From Myxococcota bacterium (GTDB taxonomy: Bacteria; Myxococcota_C; UBA6777), in contig JAKLKB010000060.1 of the NCBI GenBank assembly GCA_023150835.1, positions 1 through 35,398 of the forward strand: DNA of 35,398 bases, read 5' to 3'. The position numbers and the translations under genes were made by a program. Of the stretch, positions 31,906 through 35,398 are shown one piece after another (positions within the stretch are counted from its first letter, which is position 1; the number at the start of each line of letters is the position of its first letter). The notes below the pieces were generated by a model, which worked only from the letters and a program-made list of their open reading frames with translations, ran no database searches and was not told the origin of the DNA.

Positions 31906-34900
31906 ATGCGTCAGCAACAGCAACAGGGCGGAGGATGGACCCAAGTCAAAGGGGGGCCGATCCATATCCCGCAGCGGTATCGGCAAGAAACGCGAGGAAC
32001 CCGCCCGCCTGCTCAGTTGGAAAATACACGGCGGCAGAGTTTTTTTCGCCAAGTGTTGCGTTTTGGTGTTTTTTTGGTGTTGGTGGGGTTTGTGACGGGC
32101 GGATGTAGCGGACTGTGGGTGTTTTCTCGCTATGCGACGGGCATTCCGTTGATTACGAGCTTGAGCCAATACAATCCCGAACTACCGACCTTTTTCTATG
32201 CCGAAGACGATCAGGTGGTGGGCGAAGTGGCCAACAAACGGCGTGTGTTGTTGCCGATCGAAAAGCTGCCCACCAAGCTGATCTACGCGCTCGTTGCAGC
32301 CGAAGATGACCGCTTCTTTCATCACGGCGGCGTCGATCCGTTGGGCGTTTTGCGAGCTGTGGTCAAAAACCTCAAGACAGGGCGGCTCAAAGCGGGTGGA
32401 TCGACTCTTTCGCAACAAGTGGCGAAAAGCTTCTTATTGGAAAGCCTCGATCTGCGGATGCAAAAAGGTCTTTGTCGCAACGATGCGCAATGTGGTTGGC
32501 GAGAGCGCTGTCAAACCAAGTCAGGTTCGCCGTATGGGACGTGTGTGGCGCGCTCTTTCAAAAACTGCGCAAAGAAGATCACGCGGATCATCCAAGGCCG
32601 TCCGATGCAGATCTATCAAGGCTTTTCAACCACTTGCGATGCACACGAAGCCTGCAAAGTCCAATGCAGCGACCGCGAAACCAACAACAGCGGCCTGTGT
32701 CCGCGCTGGATCTGCACGCCCGTGGCGACGCAACCGACTTGTCAAAGCAACGCAACTTGCGGGTTTGGGCAGCGTTGCGAAGAGGGCGAGTGCAAGCCCC
32801 AATTTGCCGCACAAGTCGCGGATATCTTGGATCGTTTGCAACGGGCAGGAGCGGTCGTTAGCAAAGTTCGTGGTCCCCAAGAAGTCTTGCAAAAGCTCGA
32901 AGGCAGTTTATTTCGTGAACGCACCGAAAAAGATGAGCAAGTACGGATCTTTGCAGAAAGAGGCGCACAAGTCGAAACACGCTCGATCCAGTCTTTGCCG
33001 GGTGTTTTGTCGGTGTACCGTTTCGCCAAAAAGAGCCTTCGCCGAAAGATCCGCGAAGCGATCTTGGCGACACGTCTCGAACGAAAGTTCACGAAAAAAG
33101 AGATCTTGTGGTTGTATCTTAACGAAAACTACTTTGGCCACCATGCCTATGGTGTCCAAGCTGCCGCCCAAAACTACTTCGGCAAAAACGTATGGGATCT
33201 GAACCTTGCGGAGATCGCGATCCTAGCGGGGCTTCCGAATGCTCCGAGCAAGTTTGATCCCTATCGTTATCCCGAACGAGCGCGCCAACGGATGAAGTAC
33301 GTTCTCAAGCGGATGTTTGAGATGGAGTTTATCACCAAAGCCGAACATGACGAGGCGTTGAACCTCAAGATCGAAACACGGTCGATCCCGGATCGTTTTC
33401 GTGTACAAACGCCCTATTTTACAGAAGAAGTACGCAAAGATATCTTGCGTCGTTATGGCAAGACCAAGCTGATGGAAGGTGGATTGCGGATCTTTACCAC
33501 CATCGATCCAGAAAAACAGATGATCGCCCGTCGTGCGTTGCGTCGTGCGCTTGAATCGCTGGATATGCGCCAAGGATATCGCGGTCCTTTGGGCCATATC
33601 CCCCGCGCACATTGGGCGGATGCAAACAAACAAGCCGCAGGTTTTTATGGCAAAGAACCACTCAAAGCGGGCCGATTGTACGGTGGTTTGATCACGGGCA
33701 TCGATCGGGGAGAACAAGTCGTGACGGTGCAGATCGGCGACCACAAGGCATCCTTGCCGCTGGCAGGGATGGCGTGGGCGCGCAAGCCCGGCTCTTCCTC
33801 GAATCCCAAGAATTACAAACGCACCCGCATCGGAGATCTGGTGAAGCGGGGAGATTGGGTGCTTGTGGAGGTTGTGAAAGATCGCAAGGCTCTCAAAACA
33901 GGCAACGCAGCGATCGATCGCAAGATCCCCGAAGAAGGCGTGTTGTTGCGTCTGCGTCAGCATCCAAAAGTCGAAGGCGCGTTGCTGTCGGTACAACCGC
34001 ACTCTGGTTATGTGGACGTGATGGTGGGTGGGTATTCGTACGCTCGCAGCGAGTTTAATCGTGCGATGCACGCTTGCCGCCAGCCGGGTTCTTCCTTTAA
34101 GCCCTTGGTGTACGCTGTGGCGATGGAAGAAGGAGAACCGCAAAAGGTCAATGGCCGCGAAGAAGTCACGCCGATCACCCCGGGAACGATCTTGCTCGAT
34201 ACACCGCTGGTTCACGACTCGGGGACGGACCCTGCGGCGGCCCGCTACAAACCGAGCAATTATTCGGGCAAGTACGAGGGCGAAGTGATGTTGCGCAACG
34301 CCTTGATCCGATCGATGAACGTCCCATCCATCCGACTGATGCTAAAAGTTGGGATCGACAAGATCGTCGATTATGCCCAAAAGTTCGGCATTACCACACA
34401 ACTTCGCAAAGAGCTTGGTTTGGCTCTTGGCCAATCTTGTGTCAAGCCGTGGGAACTGACCCAGTTTTACGCATCTGTCGCTCGCGAAGGGCGCAAACCG
34501 CGCTCAACGATGCTCAAGATGGTTTTGGATCGCGAGGATCGCGTGCTCGAAGACCACCGCTATTTTGATGATCCTTCGTTAAGTCCCGAATCCAAACTGA
34601 ATCGCCTTGAAGCCGAGATCTTCCGCGAAGAAGAACAGATCCTAAGCAAAGAAACCGCTTATCTGATCACCAACCTGATGCGTCAAGTCGTTGCCCAAGG
34701 GACGGGCTTTAAGGTGCGCAAACTTGGAAAACCTGCTGCGGGCAAAACAGGTACCACCAACGATGCCTTCGATGTGTGGTTCACAGGGTTGACGCCGTTG
34801 CATGCCACCACCGTTTGGCTTGGTTTCGACAAGAACGAAAACCCCTTGGGGGTGTGGGAAACGGGTGGCGATACGGCTGCGCCTGCTTGGGCCGAGTATA

Positions 34901-35112
34901 TGAAACAAGCGACGAAAGGCATCGAATGGGACGAATGGACAGCTCCACCGACGATCCGATGGGAGCGTGTCGATCCAAAAACAGGAAAACTCGCAAACGT
35001 CGATACACCCGGCGCGATCCGCATCCCCTTCCGAGAAGGCACACAACCCACCCAAGTGGTCGAAAAGCGTGGTCGCCTCAAGACGGGCGATGTGATGCGT
35101 GGCGATTGGTGA
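31906..35112 (+). CDS. mrcA: Class A penicillin-binding protein 1A with Cys-rich insertion
   Basis: A 1068-residue bifunctional peptidoglycan synthase. A basic, Gln-rich cytoplasmic start and one membrane anchor (~52-72) lead to a GT51 glycosyltransferase with catalytic Glu133 in AAEDDRFF and GGSTLSQQ at 164-171. The GT domain is then interrupted at about residue 183 by ~190 residues with 14 cysteines, and resumes at 376 with KSLRRKIREAILATRLE and YLNENYFG. The transpeptidase has SSFK (Ser729), SMN (Ser803) and KTGT (947-950), all intact. ATG 31906 is chosen for GGGAGG upstream; ATG 31891 would add five residues. The enzyme acts on the periplasmic face. It lies downstream of the sigma/anti-sigma pair on the same strand. 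Confidence 0.95.
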   Translation: MRQQQQQGGGWTQVKGGPIHIPQRYRQETRGTRPPAQLENTRRQSFFRQVLRFGVFLVLVGFVTGGCSGLWVFSRYATGIPLITSLSQYNPELPTFFYAEDDQVVGEVANKRRVLLPIEKLPTKLIYALVAAEDDRFFHHGGVDPLGVLRAVVKNLKTGRLKAGGSTLSQQVAKSFLLESLDLRMQKGLCRNDAQCGWRERCQTKSGSPYGTCVARSFKNCAKKITRIIQGRPMQIYQGFSTTCDAHEACKVQCSDRETNNSGLCPRWICTPVATQPTCQSNATCGFGQRCEEGECKPQFAAQVADILDRLQRAGAVVSKVRGPQEVLQKLEGSLFRERTEKDEQVRIFAERGAQVETRSIQSLPGVLSVYRFAKKSLRRKIREAILATRLERKFTKKEILWLYLNENYFGHHAYGVQAAAQNYFGKNVWDLNLAEIAILAGLPNAPSKFDPYRYPERARQRMKYVLKRMFEMEFITKAEHDEALNLKIETRSIPDRFRVQTPYFTEEVRKDILRRYGKTKLMEGGLRIFTTIDPEKQMIARRALRRALESLDMRQGYRGPLGHIPRAHWADANKQAAGFYGKEPLKAGRLYGGLITGIDRGEQVVTVQIGDHKASLPLAGMAWARKPGSSSNPKNYKRTRIGDLVKRGDWVLVEVVKDRKALKTGNAAIDRKIPEEGVLLRLRQHPKVEGALLSVQPHSGYVDVMVGGYSYARSEFNRAMHACRQPGSSFKPLVYAVAMEEGEPQKVNGREEVTPITPGTILLDTPLVHDSGTDPAAARYKPSNYSGKYEGEVMLRNALIRSMNVPSIRLMLKVGIDKIVDYAQKFGITTQLRKELGLALGQSCVKPWELTQFYASVAREGRKPRSTMLKMVLDREDRVLEDHRYFDDPSLSPESKLNRLEAEIFREEEQILSKETAYLITNLMRQVVAQGTGFKVRKLGKPAAGKTGTTNDAFDVWFTGLTPLHATTVWLGFDKNENPLGVWETGGDTAAPAWAEYMKQATKGIEWDEWTAPPTIRWERVDPKTGKLANVDTPGAIRIPFREGTQPTQVVEKRGRLKTGDVMRGDW
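32452..33030 (+). other. Region encoding the Cys-rich insertion in the PBP GT51 domain
   Basis: Residues ~183-375 of the PBP. Cysteines are spaced C-x5-C-x5-C-x10-C at the start and C-x5-C-x5-C-x4-C later (TCQSNATC, GFGQRCEEGEC), resembling Dickkopf/EGF-like repeats that myxobacterial surface proteins carry. A helical, charged stretch (VADILDRLQRAGAVV) follows before the GT fold resumes. The reading frame is unbroken. Confidence 0.85.
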
Positions 35113-35265
35113 ACTTTGGCGATCTGCGCAGGGGGCGGGTAGTTCGGGCTATTTGGGGAGTGGCTGTCAAGTTCTCAAACGGCAAAGTTGAGGCGTCCGG
35201 GGGATGTGTGGGGAAGGATACGAAAAAACGCGGGCATCACGCAGAGGATATCGAAAAGAAGAGTC

Positions 35266-35398
35266 CACGGAAAGCACGGAAAACACGGAAAGTACGGAAA
35301 GTACGGAAAGTACGGAAAGTACGGAAAGTACGGAAAGTACGGAAAGTACGGAAAGTACGGAAAGTACGGAAAGTACGGAAAGTACGGAAAGTACGGAA
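35266..35398. repeat. 9-bp tandem array at the window edge
   Basis: Fourteen full units and part of a fifteenth: CACGGAAAG, CACGGAAAA, CACGGAAAG, then identical TACGGAAAG units to the last base. The array runs off the window, so its length is unknown. The stretch before it (35229-35250) has a CATCACGCAGAGGAT string similar to one in reverse at 280-292. No gene is seen in 35113-35398. Confidence 0.95.

Noticed and set aside
35266-35398. CRISPR or coding repeat
   Set aside because: A simple 9-bp period without spacers; no start codon with a ribosome site reads into it.

Overview
Organism. No rRNA or tRNA gene is visible. The window looks chromosomal, from a moderately GC-rich Gram-negative bacterium of the Myxococcota/Bradymonadota (former Deltaproteobacteria) kind. 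This is inferred from a Cys-rich plus seven-bladed RCC1 surface lipoprotein, a zinc-ribbon Ser/Thr kinase with a C-terminal membrane anchor, a Cys-rich insertion in PBP1A, and many hypothetical exported proteins. The lineage is not proven by a marker gene.

Layout. 1-326: intergenic DNA with a structured dispersed repeat. 326-3838 (+): a patatin-like lipase and a GT-C type membrane glycosyltransferase, ended by twin hairpins that also serve a convergent gene. 3871-5795 (-): a pentapeptide-repeat protein and a helical protein of unknown function. 5981-6349: an array of a 42-bp tandem repeat. 6516-16370 (+): a type I restriction-modification operon with an unusual make-up: hsdM, a phosphoribosyltransferase-like gene, hsdS fused at its N-terminus to a NADAR domain, an Rpn-type PD-(D/E)XK nuclease, and hsdR. 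16682-23954 (-): dnaE interrupted by a LAGLIDADG intein, a single-HKD phospholipase-D-like protein, and a Ser/Thr kinase. 24230-25717 (+): gltX. 25816-28598 (-): the RCC1/Cys-rich lipoprotein, an AT-rich regulatory island, and an exported protein of unknown function. 29002-35112 (+): a HEAT-like exported protein, an ECF sigma factor with its membrane anti-sigma partner, and a class A penicillin-binding protein with a 14-cysteine insertion inside its glycosyltransferase domain. 35266-35398: a 9-bp tandem array running off the window.

How it works together. The central operon is the likely defence island. Genes hsdM, PRTase and NADAR-hsdS overlap by 4 and 14 bases, so the two nucleotide/ADP-ribose-type enzymes are translationally coupled to the methylase and the specificity subunit. 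A NADAR glycosidase covalently attached to the DNA-recognition subunit, next to a PRPP-binding-type protein, is the strongest candidate here for an undescribed system. Direct repeats (26 of 29 bases identical) near 4867 and 16619 and relatives of the dispersed repeat lie on both sides of it, consistent with acquisition as an island. The rest is housekeeping (DnaE, GluRS, PBP1A) and envelope or signalling genes.
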